A program made the position numbers and the translations under genes. This document shows, one piece after another, positions 22,895 to 32,056 of a stretch of 64,000 nucleotides of DNA (its first letter is position 1; the number at the start of each line of letters is the position of its first letter). This DNA comes from Caecibacter massiliensis. GTDB lineage: Bacteria; Bacillota; Negativicutes; Veillonellales; Megasphaeraceae. The DNA lies in contig LT608311.1 in NCBI GenBank assembly GCA_900095875.1, positions 558,001-622,000 of the forward strand, in the 5' to 3' direction. Below the pieces are notes generated by a model. The model was not told where the DNA came from, did no database searches, and saw only the letters and a list, made by a program, of their open reading frames with translations.

Positions 22895-24502
22895 TTATTT
22901 TCCCTCCAACGGTTGATATATAGTTATAATTGCGATAGCTGTTTCCAGACCATCGAGAAAAGCACTCATAATTCCCCCGGCATATCCGGCTCCTTCGCCG
23001 ACAGGATAGAGGCCGCTGCTGCCATCAGCCATACGGTCTTCTCCCCGGACAATCCGTACCGGAGCGCTGGTCCGGGTCTCCACGCCCGTCATGACGGCGT
23101 TATGATCGTCAAAGCCATGAATACGCCGGCCAAAATATGGCAGGGCCTTTGCCAGCGTATCAGTCACAAATCCGGGCAGAACGCGGCGCAGATCGGTCCA
23201 GACGACGCCGGGCCGGTAAGACGTGACAGACGGCATCTGCCCCGTATCGTCCCGTCCCAGGAACGATCCTACCGTTTGTGCCGGTGCCTTATATGTCCTG
23301 CCGCCTGCTTCATAGGCCAGCTTTTCATAGCGACGCTGGAATTCTATTCCCGCCAGTGGCGTCGAACCGCCCACGTCATCGGCCGTCACATTGACGACGA
23401 GAGCGCTGTTGGCAATACCACTATCCCGTTTGTACAAGCTCATGCCATTGGTCACGACACCGCCTTCTTCTGACGCGGCCGCTACGACGACGCCGCCGGG
23501 ACACATACAGAAGGAATAGCAGGACCGGTCGCTTTGTTTATCATGATATACGAGTGCATAATCGGCGGCATCCAGTCCCAGCTCAGCTGCGCTGCAGCCA
23601 TACTGGGAATGATCAATCAAGTCCTGGGTATGTTCGATGCGTACGCCTACGGCGAAATCTTTCCGTTCCATATGGATTCCCTGCTGGTACAACATGTGGT
23701 ACGTATCGCGGGCACTGTGCCCGATTCCCATGATGACGACCTCTGCCGGGACCGTCTCCGTGCCATTGATGGTAACTGAAGTAATCTGCCCCGTATCGTC
23801 TCTGCCGATATCAGTCACACAGCTGTTGAAATGAATGGTCCCGCCCATGCGTTCGATAGTCTGGCGCATATTCTTTACGACGCGTCGCAGGATATCCGTA
23901 CCTACGTGAGGATTATAGGCATACTGGATATCTTCCGGTGCCCCGGCCTGGACAAACATCTGGAGTATTCTGGGCAGCAACGGGTGATTGACCCGCGTCG
24001 TCAGTTTTCCGTCTGAAAAAGTGCCGGCTCCGCCTTCACCGAACTGTACATTCGACTCGGGACGGAAGGGACCGCCGTCCCAGAACTCTTCTACATGGCG
24101 TGTCCGCGTATCGATATCGCAGCCTCGTTCATAGACTACAGGCCGGTATCCATGACGGGCCAATTTCAGGGCTGCCGCCAGACCAGACGGACCGGTACCG
24201 ACGACGACCGGCCGGTGGGCCAGTTTCCGGTTTCCAGGATGAATCGGCGGTTCAGGCCTGATCTCTAGTTTTCGAACGTCTTTGGCGTCGTGGCAATGTT
24301 TCCATACCCGCGCTTCGTCAGCCAGGGTGACATCGACCGTAAACACAAAGTAGATGTGCGGTTTCCGGCGGGCATCTATGGAACGCCGTACGATGACCAG
24401 ACGCTGTATGTCTTCCTTACGGCAGCGTAATTTCTTCGCTGCCAGGACCGGGAGCGGCTTTTCCATCGGAACGGCGGTCCGTATATTTAGTACTCTGAGC
24501 AA
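22895..24502 (-). CDS. FAD-dependent oxidoreductase of the COG2509 type
   Basis: 535 aa flavoprotein of unknown substrate. An N-terminal domain of about 90 aa (basic, with RKEDIQRLVIVRRSIDAR) precedes a Rossmann FAD-binding motif VVVGTGPSGLAAALKLA. GEGGAGTFSDGKLTTR and a C-terminal GEGAGYAGGIMSAFLDGLE complete the flavin fold. The start appears to be TTG at 24502, with AGGAGAG 8 nt upstream; no good ATG is near. It sits between cdaR and glmM, where many Firmicutes have cdaA-cdaR-glmM contiguous. Members of this family are widespread and annotated only as uncharacterised FAD-dependent dehydrogenases. Confidence 0.85.
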   Translation of the reverse strand: MLRVLNIRTAVPMEKPLPVLAAKKLRCRKEDIQRLVIVRRSIDARRKPHIYFVFTVDVTLADEARVWKHCHDAKDVRKLEIRPEPPIHPGNRKLAHRPVVVGTGPSGLAAALKLARHGYRPVVYERGCDIDTRTRHVEEFWDGGPFRPESNVQFGEGGAGTFSDGKLTTRVNHPLLPRILQMFVQAGAPEDIQYAYNPHVGTDILRRVVKNMRQTIERMGGTIHFNSCVTDIGRDDTGQITSVTINGTETVPAEVVIMGIGHSARDTYHMLYQQGIHMERKDFAVGVRIEHTQDLIDHSQYGCSAAELGLDAADYALVYHDKQSDRSCYSFCMCPGGVVVAAASEEGGVVTNGMSLYKRDSGIANSALVVNVTADDVGGSTPLAGIEFQRRYEKLAYEAGGRTYKAPAQTVGSFLGRDDTGQMPSVTSYRPGVVWTDLRRVLPGFVTDTLAKALPYFGRRIHGFDDHNAVMTGVETRTSAPVRIVRGEDRMADGSSGLYPVGEGAGYAGGIMSAFLDGLETAIAIITIYQPLEGK

Positions 24503-24516
24503 AATGATTCTCTCCT

Positions 24517-25434
24517 TTAATCGTCCTTGCCGACTTCAACGGTGACTTTAATCGTATCCGGCGCAAAGACGGCCCCATCAATGGATGGCGCAGACATTTC
24601 AAAGTCTTTCGTTTCACTGATACCGCTGACATTGACTGCTGCCAGATTGATGCCTGACACGGTACCGACGACATCAGACCGTCCGCGTATTTCTACACTT
24701 TCCGGAATGGGACTGACACGCTTTACGGTATACCCGTCAGCCGGGTCCCCCGTCGTCGTCACATAGACCGGGACCCGTTTGGTCACGGCATCGGTCAGCA
24801 GTTTCACATTGACCTTGCTCTGCCACGGCGTCATTTCCAGCCCATCTACAGGAGATCCATCGGCATGGACCAGATGAATCGGTGCCATGACCGAGAAGTC
24901 CTGGTTTTTATCACCGACCGGAATATCGATGATGGCCCGGTCTACCTGCTGAATAAGGCGGCGGGCTCCACTGACGACGACTGTATCGGGCACCATGCGC
25001 AGACTGCTGATAGCTACATTATCGGGTAGCTTGCCGTTGAGATGAGGCGTCAGTTTGAATTCCTGTACGGCATAGACATCAATATAAATTTTTGCCGAAT
25101 TCTGTGCCTGTTTCTTCAGTTCCGTCCCATTGGGAATCTGTACGTGTATCGGGACTTCCATTTCACCTTCCTGGGCGTTGGAAAGGTCGATATAGGCCTT
25201 GATATCCGATGCACCAACGTTAATAATCGTATTGCGCGGACCGGAAAGGCGGACGTAGACTGTCTTGGGGACATTGGCCGCAATATACTGGGAATTGAGA
25301 TTTTCTACGGTGACCGGTACGGTATAGCTGCCTTCGCTCGTCGGATTTTGTTCATTGATGATGACAAACCAGAGGACAATGGCCAGAATGAGACAGATGA
25401 TGCGCAGCTGCCATTTTTGATTGAGCTTGATCAT
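24517..25434 (-). CDS. cdaR: YbbR-domain protein, CdaA regulator CdaR
   Basis: 305 aa. A single N-terminal membrane anchor (about residues 10-29, LRIICLILAIVLWFVIINEQ) is followed by three YbbR-type beta repeats of about 80 aa exposed outside the membrane. Relatives bind and modulate the diadenylate cyclase CdaA. The start was set at 25434 because GGAGG lies 11 nt upstream and the ATG overlaps the cdaA stop (TAATG). The earlier ATG at 25452 would itself contain that ribosome-binding site. Confidence 0.9.
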   Translation of the reverse strand: MIKLNQKWQLRIICLILAIVLWFVIINEQNPTSEGSYTVPVTVENLNSQYIAANVPKTVYVRLSGPRNTIINVGASDIKAYIDLSNAQEGEMEVPIHVQIPNGTELKKQAQNSAKIYIDVYAVQEFKLTPHLNGKLPDNVAISSLRMVPDTVVVSGARRLIQQVDRAIIDIPVGDKNQDFSVMAPIHLVHADGSPVDGLEMTPWQSKVNVKLLTDAVTKRVPVYVTTTGDPADGYTVKRVSPIPESVEIRGRSDVVGTVSGINLAAVNVSGISETKDFEMSAPSIDGAVFAPDTIKVTVEVGKDD

Positions 25435-26258
25435 TATTTCATCGGCCTCCATTTCAATATGTTGGCCAGCCCCTGAGGCTGCCGTTTGAGGAATGTCATA
25501 AGAACGTTGCGCAGTGCCGTGCCGTCGAGATGACGGTAAATGTGGCCGCCGTATGTGTAAGAAATCGATCCCGTTTCTTCACTGACTACTACGACGACAG
25601 CATCGGCCAGTTCACTGATACCGATAGCGGCCCGGTGGCGCGTCCCCAATTCCGTCGAAAGGGAACGGTCACTGGTAAGCGGCAGCAGACACCCCGCCGC
25701 CATGATGCGGTCATCGCGGATGATAACCGCTCCGTCGTGGAGCGGCGTATTGGGAATAAAAATATTTCCCAGCAGTTCCCGCGACACTTTACCGTCAATC
25801 TGAATGCCCGTGTCAATATAATCATTGAGGCCGACATCCCGTTCAAAGACGATGAGTGCCCCCGTATGAGTTTTGGACATGGATTCCGTAACAGCTACGA
25901 TTTCATCGAGCAGCCGCTCCAGTGCTTCCATATCGACGACCTGGCTGGAACGGATGAGGCGGCCGCGGCCGATTTGCTCGAGGGCACGGCGCAATTCCGG
26001 CTGGAATACGACAGGCAAGGCAAACATGATGACCATCATGCCCTGTTGAAGCATCCAGTTGATGACGTGAAGATTGAGAAAGCGGCTGCTGCTGATTACC
26101 GTAACGGCACCGAGGACGATGAGGCCTTTGATAAGGGCCACAGCCCGCGTATTACGGATCAGGATCAGCATTTTATATAAAAAGAAAGCGACGAGCAGAA
26201 TATCTACGACATCGAGCAGGCGGAAACTGCTGATGAATCCCTGAATTGGTAAATACAT
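25434..26258 (-). CDS. cdaA: Diadenylate cyclase (c-di-AMP synthase)
   Basis: 274 aa. It condenses two ATP to cyclic di-AMP, the second messenger controlling potassium and osmolyte transport and wall homeostasis. Three N-terminal membrane helices (about residues 14-85) lead into a DisA_N/DAC domain with the catalytic DGA (175-177) and RHR (207-209) motifs. The start was chosen at 26258, preceded by GGGAG; the in-frame extension upstream to 26423 runs through the neighbouring terminator and is not plausible. First gene of cdaA-cdaR-flavoprotein-glmM. Confidence 0.96.
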   Translation of the reverse strand: MYLPIQGFISSFRLLDVVDILLVAFFLYKMLILIRNTRAVALIKGLIVLGAVTVISSSRFLNLHVINWMLQQGMMVIMFALPVVFQPELRRALEQIGRGRLIRSSQVVDMEALERLLDEIVAVTESMSKTHTGALIVFERDVGLNDYIDTGIQIDGKVSRELLGNIFIPNTPLHDGAVIIRDDRIMAAGCLLPLTSDRSLSTELGTRHRAAIGISELADAVVVVVSEETGSISYTYGGHIYRHLDGTALRNVLMTFLKRQPQGLANILKWRPMK

Positions 26259-26373
26259 AGTACACTCCCTGATATAATATCTGAAGACAGTACGTACATG
26301 AGACATTTCATGCAGTATTTTTATTGTACAATATTTCAGGGGCGCTGAAAAGAGCTTCTTCCCTGACCTGAAG

Positions 26374-26417
26374 CAAATAAAAACTGGCACTGAAGATAAT
26401 CGTACTTCAGCACCAGT
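26374..26417 (-). terminator. Terminator of the Rrf2-family gene
   Basis: Minus-strand stem ACTGGTGCTGAAG / CTTCAGTGCCAGT, fully paired when two G-U wobbles are allowed, followed by TTTTTATTT. Confidence 0.85.
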
Positions 26418-26433
26418 CTCCATATCAATATGG

Positions 26434-26916
26434 TCATTCCGCTTTTGCTTTGTCTTCGTCCGGGGCAGCAGCCGCTTTGGCAGCTTCTTCGGCGTTCTTT
26501 ATGGCCTTTTCCTGATTCGCCAGGTCTTCAAAATTATACGATTTCAATTGTTTGGCCAGATTACGCTGAATACCGGCAAAGGCCGCGTAAATGGAACACA
26601 TGCCGCTGCATCCTTTGGAACACGATTCCACGTCATGAAGGCAGCGCTGTAATTCCGTCTGTCCTTCTACGGCTTCAATGATATCAAAAAGGGTAATATC
26701 TTTCGGTGCGCGCTGGAGGGCAAATCCTCCTTCTACGCCCCGGTATGATTTCATGATATTGGCAGCCGTCAGACTGCGCATGATTTTTAACAAGAAGCGT
26801 TCCGGTATATTCTGTTTTTCTGCCAGGGAAGCTCCCGTTATTTTTGTTCCTTCCGGCAAAGATGCCAGGTACAATACCATACGAAACGCGTAATCTGTTG
26901 CCTGATTCAATCTCAT
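26434..26916 (-). CDS. Rrf2-family transcriptional regulator with Cys cluster
   Basis: 160 aa. N-terminal winged helix of the Rrf2/IscR family (MRLNQATDYAFRMVLYLA, then SLAEKQNIPERFLLKIM as recognition region, residues 30-46). Cysteines at 92, 99, 103 and 107 correspond to the Fe-S ligand region of IscR (C92, C98, C104 in E. coli), so a redox- or iron-sulphur-sensing role is likely. The last 30 residues are an unusual Ala/Lys/Glu-rich tail. No isc or suf genes are nearby, so it is not called iscR. Monocistronic, with a hairpin terminator behind it and a TATAAT box upstream (26980-26985). Confidence 0.88.
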   Translation of the reverse strand: MRLNQATDYAFRMVLYLASLPEGTKITGASLAEKQNIPERFLLKIMRSLTAANIMKSYRGVEGGFALQRAPKDITLFDIIEAVEGQTELQRCLHDVESCSKGCSGMCSIYAAFAGIQRNLAKQLKSYNFEDLANQEKAIKNAEEAAKAAAAPDEDKAKAE

Positions 26917-27050
26917 AGCAAAATTCCTCCTTGCTGATGGGACTATGACTAACCAGCCCCATCGTTATCCTTGCTTATTATTATACAATAATTCACTAAA
27001 TTCGTATAGTTTTTTTGACACAATATCCCCTATTTTTTTGACATAATACA

Positions 27051-27087
27051 AAAAAGCTGTGCAAATACGCAAGCGTATTGCACAGCC
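27051..27087 (-). terminator. Terminator of the PiT phosphate transporter operon
   Basis: Minus-strand stem GCTGTGCAATACGC / GCGTATTTGCACAGC (one bulge) with a TTTTTT tract. Confidence 0.88.
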
Positions 27088-27103
27088 ATAATACCGTATT
27101 TAG

Positions 27104-28093
27104 TTATAACAGACTCAGCCCCAGGTAGATAACAGCCGAAATACAGGCACTGATGGGAATCGTAATGACCCAAGCCAGAAGCATGCTGCGGGCTACCCCC
27201 CAATGAACGGCACGGACCCGTTCAGCCGAACCGATGCCCATGATAGAACCGGATACGACATGAGTCGTACTGACCGGCAGGTGCAGGAAAGTCGCCGTAA
27301 AGATGACAATCGACGAATTCAGATCTGCAGCAAAGCCATTGATGGATTCCATCTTGAAGATTTTCGTTCCCATCGTAGAAATGATGCGCCAGCCGCCGGC
27401 CGATGTCCCCAGCGCCATCGATGTGGCACAGGCGATTTTTACCCATATGGGAATTTCCATAGTTTCAATGTAACCGCCGGACAGTAACGCCAGGGCGATA
27501 ATGCCCATAGCTTTCTGCGCATCGTTCGAACCGTGGGAAAAAGCCATGAGGCTTGCCGACACGAGCTGCATTTTGCGGAACTGCCGGTTCAGGGTAATAG
27601 GAGAAAAATTACGGAAAATCCATAATAGCCCGATCATGACAAAGTACCCCGTTGCAAGGGCCACGATTGGCGACAGAATCAGGGACATGATGATTTTGCT
27701 GATCCCCGTTATATCCAGGGCAGCCGGTCCGACGCTGATGGAGACGGCACCAATAACGCCCCCGACAAGAGAATGGGAGGAACTGCTGGGGATACGGTAA
27801 TACCAAGTCGTTATATTCCAGATAATCGAACCGATCAGAGCGGCTACAATGACTTCCAGACTGATCTGGGATGGGTTGAGGACCAGATCACCGCCAATGG
27901 TCTTTGCGACACCGGTACTGATCATGGCGCCGGCAAAATTCAGTGTAGCCGCCATGATAATAGCATGACGGGGCGTGATTGCCCGTGTCGATACACTGGT
28001 GGCAATGGCATTGGCCGTGTCATGAAACCCATTGACATAATCAAAAAGAACGGCAAGCAATACGACTGCCCAGATTAACCAATGCTCAGGCAT
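27104..28093 (-). CDS. PiT-family inorganic phosphate transporter
   Basis: 329 aa membrane protein with about ten helices. The duplicated PiT signature is present as NGFHDTANAIAT near residue 22 and SHGSNDAQKAMG in the second half. Family members are low-affinity cation-coupled phosphate symporters; the counter-ion cannot be told from sequence. It overlaps by 8 bp the upstream gene for a DUF47/PhoU-like protein, a standard pairing for Pit-type systems. Length is at the short end for the family, as in other short bacterial Pit proteins. Confidence 0.93.
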   Translation of the reverse strand: MPEHWLIWAVVLLAVLFDYVNGFHDTANAIATSVSTRAITPRHAIIMAATLNFAGAMISTGVAKTIGGDLVLNPSQISLEVIVAALIGSIIWNITTWYYRIPSSSSHSLVGGVIGAVSISVGPAALDITGISKIIMSLILSPIVALATGYFVMIGLLWIFRNFSPITLNRQFRKMQLVSASLMAFSHGSNDAQKAMGIIALALLSGGYIETMEIPIWVKIACATSMALGTSAGGWRIISTMGTKIFKMESINGFAADLNSSIVIFTATFLHLPVSTTHVVSGSIMGIGSAERVRAVHWGVARSMLLAWVITIPISACISAVIYLGLSLL

Positions 28094-28715
28094 ACTTCAA
28101 TACAACCCTCCTGAACGTGACAACCAAATCTTCACAGTCATCTGTCACGTCTTCGACAGACTGCAGTATTTCTTTCCATTTGATAATTTCGATGGGATCT
28201 TTGCATTCGGCAAACAGCTTTGCCATTTCTTCGTGATAGAGGTCATCACAATCCTGTTCCAGTTTCAGCACCTTTTTACTGCGTGCTTCTACTTTGAGAT
28301 AGTTCTTTTTCAAATCCTTCATATATCCGATAGATTTGCGGATTTCCTTCATCGCTTTGGCCGTAATGACCGTCATCTGTTTAGTTCCTTCCGTAGCCTC
28401 GCCGACCTTGTACATCCACATTTTATCCATGATGTCATTAATGCTGTCTACAGTCGCATCCAGCTGGTCTATTAGCTGCTGGATATCTTCCCGGTCCATG
28501 GGGGTAATAAACGTTTTTTGCAGCCGTTTCATCGTTTCGACTACCAGTTCATTTGCCTTTGTCTTCAGATCAAAAATCTGATGCATGGCGTCTTCTGTAG
28601 GGATTTCCCGGTTCATGGCCTGACGCAGCAGATCAGCTGCTTCATAGCTGATACGGGCATGTTCGTCGAGCAAGGTGAAAAACTTCTCTTCTTTCGGCTT
28701 TAAATGGAATGCCAT
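28086..28715 (-). CDS. DUF47 (PhoU-like) accessory protein of the Pit transporter
   Basis: 209 aa, all-helical, with acidic metal-binding patches typical of PhoU-like proteins, for example EQDCDDLYHEEMAKLF and SVEDVTDDCEDLVV. Members (TIGR00153) are encoded next to Pit transporters and probably gate or regulate them from the cytoplasm. It is the first gene of the two-gene operon. A TATAAT box stands about 100 bp upstream. Confidence 0.9.
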   Translation of the reverse strand: MAFHLKPKEEKFFTLLDEHARISYEAADLLRQAMNREIPTEDAMHQIFDLKTKANELVVETMKRLQKTFITPMDREDIQQLIDQLDATVDSINDIMDKMWMYKVGEATEGTKQMTVITAKAMKEIRKSIGYMKDLKKNYLKVEARSKKVLKLEQDCDDLYHEEMAKLFAECKDPIEIIKWKEILQSVEDVTDDCEDLVVTFRRVVLKYA

Positions 28716-29013
28716 AGTCGTCCAATCTCCTCATTTTTACAAGTACATACCGGCCGTAGAATTTACAAAAACATGACGCATTTATCGTCAAAATTTTACA
28801 ATGGCCTACTTTGCATTATATCATATGCGCTTTTTTTATTCTACATAATCGTTTTACTTTTCATAATTTCTGATGCATTATTTTAAACCAGTATTTCTTA
28901 TCTTTATTATTTACAAAAAAGAAAAGTCTCCAATCGCCTAAAAAGAAAAGGGGAAATGGAGACTTTAATATGATATATAAAATTTACAATATCATTTACT
29001 GATATCCTATGGA
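28716..29013. other. AT-rich intergenic region
   Basis: About 300 bp between tpiA and the DUF47 gene. It holds the tpiA terminator at its right end and, on the minus strand at 28815-28825, a TATAAT-type -10 that probably serves the phosphate-transport operon. No gene seen. Confidence 0.5.
28923..28965 (-). terminator. Terminator of the glycolytic operon
   Basis: Minus-strand arms AAAGTCTCCA and TGGAGACTTT with a long loop, followed by TTTCTTTTTT; about 50 bp after tpiA. Confidence 0.75.
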
Positions 29014-29775
29014 TTATTTGATGACAGCCTTATGGATGATTTCCAGGAAATCACCGGCTTTCAGGCTGGCACCGCCGACCAGTCCGCCATCAATGTCGGG
29101 GCAGGCTGTCAGTTCTGCTGCATTTTTGCCTTTAACGCTGCCGCCGTACAAAATGGATACATCCTGTGCAGCTGTGTCATCATAGAGAGCTGCCAGCTTT
29201 TTGCGGATAATGTCGCATACTTCTTCTGCCTGAGCAGCCGTCGCCGTTTTGCCCGTCCCGATAGCCCAGATAGGTTCGTAGGCGATGACCACTTTCGTTA
29301 TATCAGCTGCCGCAATATCTTTCAGGGCGTTTTCGATCTGACCTTCTATCCAGGACTGCATAATACCGCCTTCACGCTGGGCCAGCGTTTCCCCACAGCA
29401 GAGAATCGGCGTGAGTCCATGGGCTAGTGCAGATTTAACTTTCAGATTGACCGTTTCATCCGTTTCATTGTTGTATTCCCGCCGTTCCGAATGGCCGATG
29501 ATGGCATGGCTGACGCCGATATCTTTTAACATAGCCGGCGATACTTCGCCTGTGTAAGCGCCGTTGTCCAGCCAGTGCATATTCTGGGCAGCGACATGTA
29601 CAGCCGTTCCTTTTGTCAGTTCTACAGCCATCGGCAAATAGGGAAATACGGGGGCGATGACAATATCTGCCTGTTCCGCACCAGTAAGTCCCTGTACGAG
29701 AGCCGTGATGGTTTCCCGCGTTTCTTTTCCGGTGTGATTCATCTTCCAGTTACCTGCAATAATTGTTTTTCTCAT
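29014..29775 (-). CDS. tpiA: Triosephosphate isomerase
   Basis: 253 aa TIM barrel interconverting dihydroxyacetone phosphate and glyceraldehyde-3-phosphate. It begins MRKTIIAGNWKMN (catalytic Lys and Asn). The catalytic His is in IIGHSERR and the catalytic Glu in AYEPIWAIGTGK; the phosphate loop is YGGSV. The start was placed at 29775, where the conserved sequence begins and AAGGAG precedes it; the upstream extension to 29820 is not conserved. Last gene of the gap2-cggR-gap1-pgk-tpiA operon. Confidence 0.98.
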   Translation of the reverse strand: MRKTIIAGNWKMNHTGKETRETITALVQGLTGAEQADIVIAPVFPYLPMAVELTKGTAVHVAAQNMHWLDNGAYTGEVSPAMLKDIGVSHAIIGHSERREYNNETDETVNLKVKSALAHGLTPILCCGETLAQREGGIMQSWIEGQIENALKDIAAADITKVVIAYEPIWAIGTGKTATAAQAEEVCDIIRKKLAALYDDTAAQDVSILYGGSVKGKNAAELTACPDIDGGLVGGASLKAGDFLEIIHKAVIK

Positions 29776-29809
29776 CTCGAAAACTCCTTTGCGACTGATA
29801 TAAGTAGAT

Positions 29810-30991
29810 TTATTTATCACTCAGCGATTCTATACCGGGCAGCTTCTTGCCTTCCAGATATTCCAGGGAAGCGCCGCCGCCAGTAGAGATATGGCTGATC
29901 TGATTAGCAAGGCCTGTTTTATTTACAGCCGAAACGGAGTCACCGCCGCCGACAATGGAAACCGCCTGGGAATGAGCTACTGCACGGGCAACAGCTTCTG
30001 TGCCCTTTGCGAAGTTTTCCATTTCAAAGACTCCCATCGGACCGTTCCAGACGATGAGTTTCATCGGTTCCAGTTCACGGGCAAACAGTTCCTGTGACTT
30101 TGTACCGATATCGAGGATCATCCAGTCTTCCGGCACGGCATCAGCCGGTACGACTTTATGAGCCGCATCGTTAGAGAACGTTTCCGCTACGTTCACATCG
30201 ACGGGCAGCAGCAGTTTCTTTCCTTCGTCTGCTGCCTGGGCGATAAGTTTCTTCGCCAAATCGATTTTATCGGCTTCTACCAGAGACTTTCCAATACCAT
30301 ACCCCTGGGCTGCCAGGAAGGTGTTGGCCATGCCGCCGCCAATAATCATGACATCGACTTTGGGCAGCAGATTGGAAATGACTTCAATCTTATCGGAAAC
30401 TTTGGCACCACCAATGATTGCTGCGAAGGGGTGTGCCGGATGATCGACGGCACCACCGATAAAGCGGATTTCTTTTTCCAGAAGGAAACCGGCTGCCATA
30501 GGAAGAAAAGCGGCAATACCGGCTACGGATGCATGAGCGCGGTGGCAGCATCCAAAGGCGTCGTTGATGCCTACATCGGCCAGAGAAGCCAGCTTGCGGG
30601 AGAATTCCGGATCATTCTTTTCCTCTTCCCCGTGGAAGCGCAGGTTTTCCAGGAGCAGGACCTGGCCCGGCTGCAGTGCCCCGGCCATAGTTTCCGTTTC
30701 GGCTCCGATGCAGTCCGGTGCCATCTGCACGGGAATCCCCAGCAGTTCCGACAGGCGGGCTGCCACCGGTTTTAAGGAATATTTTGCAACGGCCTTTCCC
30801 TTTGGCCGGCCCAGATGGCTGGCCAGGATGACCGCAGCCTGATGGTCGAGGAGATAGCGGATTGTCGGCAATGTTTTCTGGATCCGTGTATCGTCGGTGA
30901 TAACGCCATTTTCATCAAGTGGCACGTTGAAATCAGCGCGGACAAATACTTTTTTCTTATCTACATCTACATCAGTAATTATTTTTTTCAT
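29810..30991 (-). CDS. pgk: Phosphoglycerate kinase
   Basis: 393 aa, standard size. It transfers phosphate from 1,3-bisphosphoglycerate to ADP. It has the N-terminal [12 protein letters not shown] motif, SHLGRPKG, and the nucleotide-binding C-domain with IGGAKVSDK and VGGGDSV. The start [10 protein letters not shown] at 30991 has AGGAGAG upstream. It follows gap1 with a 17-bp gap and leads into tpiA. Confidence 0.98.
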   Translation of the reverse strand: MKKIITDVDVDKKKVFVRADFNVPLDENGVITDDTRIQKTLPTIRYLLDHQAAVILASHLGRPKGKAVAKYSLKPVAARLSELLGIPVQMAPDCIGAETETMAGALQPGQVLLLENLRFHGEEEKNDPEFSRKLASLADVGINDAFGCCHRAHASVAGIAAFLPMAAGFLLEKEIRFIGGAVDHPAHPFAAIIGGAKVSDKIEVISNLLPKVDVMIIGGGMANTFLAAQGYGIGKSLVEADKIDLAKKLIAQAADEGKKLLLPVDVNVAETFSNDAAHKVVPADAVPEDWMILDIGTKSQELFARELEPMKLIVWNGPMGVFEMENFAKGTEAVARAVAHSQAVSIVGGGDSVSAVNKTGLANQISHISTGGGASLEYLEGKKLPGIESLSDK

Positions 30992-31008
30992 AGTAGTCTC
31001 TCCTCTCG

Positions 31009-32034
31009 TCAGTCGAGACCCTGGGATGTGAGGTATTTCACCAGTTCGACGACGCGGCGGGCATATCCCCATTCATTATCATACCAGGAGACAATTTTCA
31101 CCATGCCTCCGTCCATGACCATATTCAGGGGAATATCGATGGTCGTCGTATTTTCATTGCCGCGGTAATCAACCGAAACGAGTTCATCTTCGTTAGTATC
31201 GATGATGCCTCTGTATTTCCAAGCAGCGGCTTTTTTGAAGGTGCTGTTCAAATCTTCCAGGGTAACGTTTTTATCTTCTAATTCCAGTACAATATCCACA
31301 ATGGAGACATCCGGTGTCGGTACGCGGACTGCCCGGCAGCTCAGTTTGCCTTCGAATTCCGGCAGGACTTTGGTAATGGCTTCGGCAGCCCCTGTCGTCG
31401 TCGGAATGATCGACATGCCCGCTGCCCGGGCGCGGCGGAAATCTTTATGGGATACGTCGAGTATTTTCTGGTCCGTCGTGTAGGAATGGATGGATGTGGT
31501 CATACCGCGTCTGACACCATACGTATCATTCATCAGTTTCAGGATAGCAGCCAGACCGCAGGTTGTCATAGAAGCGCCGGAAATGACGTGGTGCTTCTTG
31601 GGATTGTATTTATCTTCATTGACGCCAAGGACAATCGTAATGTCATCGATGGTGGATGGTGCCGTAATGATGACTTTTTTTACGCTGCCTCCCAGAGGAA
31701 GACGACTCTGGGAACTCGCCGTGCGGCGGCCGGCATATTTGCCCGATGATTCGATGATAATCTGGGCACCGAGAGCATCCCAATCGACATCTTTCACATC
31801 TTTCTGCTGAAACAGCGGATAGGCTTTCCCATCAACGATGATGTGGCCCGTATCATAGGTCACGTTATTTTTCAATGTGCCATAGATGCTGTCATATTTC
31901 AGAAGATGGGCCATCTGTTTCGGAGAACCGATATCATTGATGCCGACGATTTCGATTTCATCCTGATAGCGCTGGGCAATCTTAAAAAGACTTCTGCCAA
32001 TACGCCCAAATCCATTAATACCTACTTTTACCAT
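31009..32034 (-). CDS. GAPDH paralogue lacking the catalytic cysteine (gap1)
   Basis: 341 aa with a full GAPDH fold: Rossmann motif [13 protein letters not shown]-type Asp in INDIG, general-base His183 (SIHSYTTDQ), phosphate-site TTTGAAEA, RVPTPDVS, and the C-terminal SWYDNEWGYARRV. However, the active-site block that reads [12 protein letters not shown] in working enzymes is SGASMTTCGLAA here. The nucleophile position is Met156, and a Cys appears three residues later (Cys159). I checked the codons (TCT ATG ACA ACC TGC GGT). Unless Cys159 can substitute, it cannot form the thioacyl intermediate, so a regulatory, structural or altered-activity role is more likely. ATG 32034 is preferred over GTG 32043 because AAAGGG is correctly spaced only for the former. 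It lies between cggR and pgk, the usual place for gapA. Confidence 0.9.
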   Translation of the reverse strand: MVKVGINGFGRIGRSLFKIAQRYQDEIEIVGINDIGSPKQMAHLLKYDSIYGTLKNNVTYDTGHIIVDGKAYPLFQQKDVKDVDWDALGAQIIIESSGKYAGRRTASSQSRLPLGGSVKKVIITAPSTIDDITIVLGVNEDKYNPKKHHVISGASMTTCGLAAILKLMNDTYGVRRGMTTSIHSYTTDQKILDVSHKDFRRARAAGMSIIPTTTGAAEAITKVLPEFEGKLSCRAVRVPTPDVSIVDIVLELEDKNVTLEDLNSTFKKAAAWKYRGIIDTNEDELVSVDYRGNENTTTIDIPLNMVMDGGMVKIVSWYDNEWGYARRVVELVKYLTSQGLD

Positions 32035-32056
32035 GCTATACACCCTTTCCTCATTA

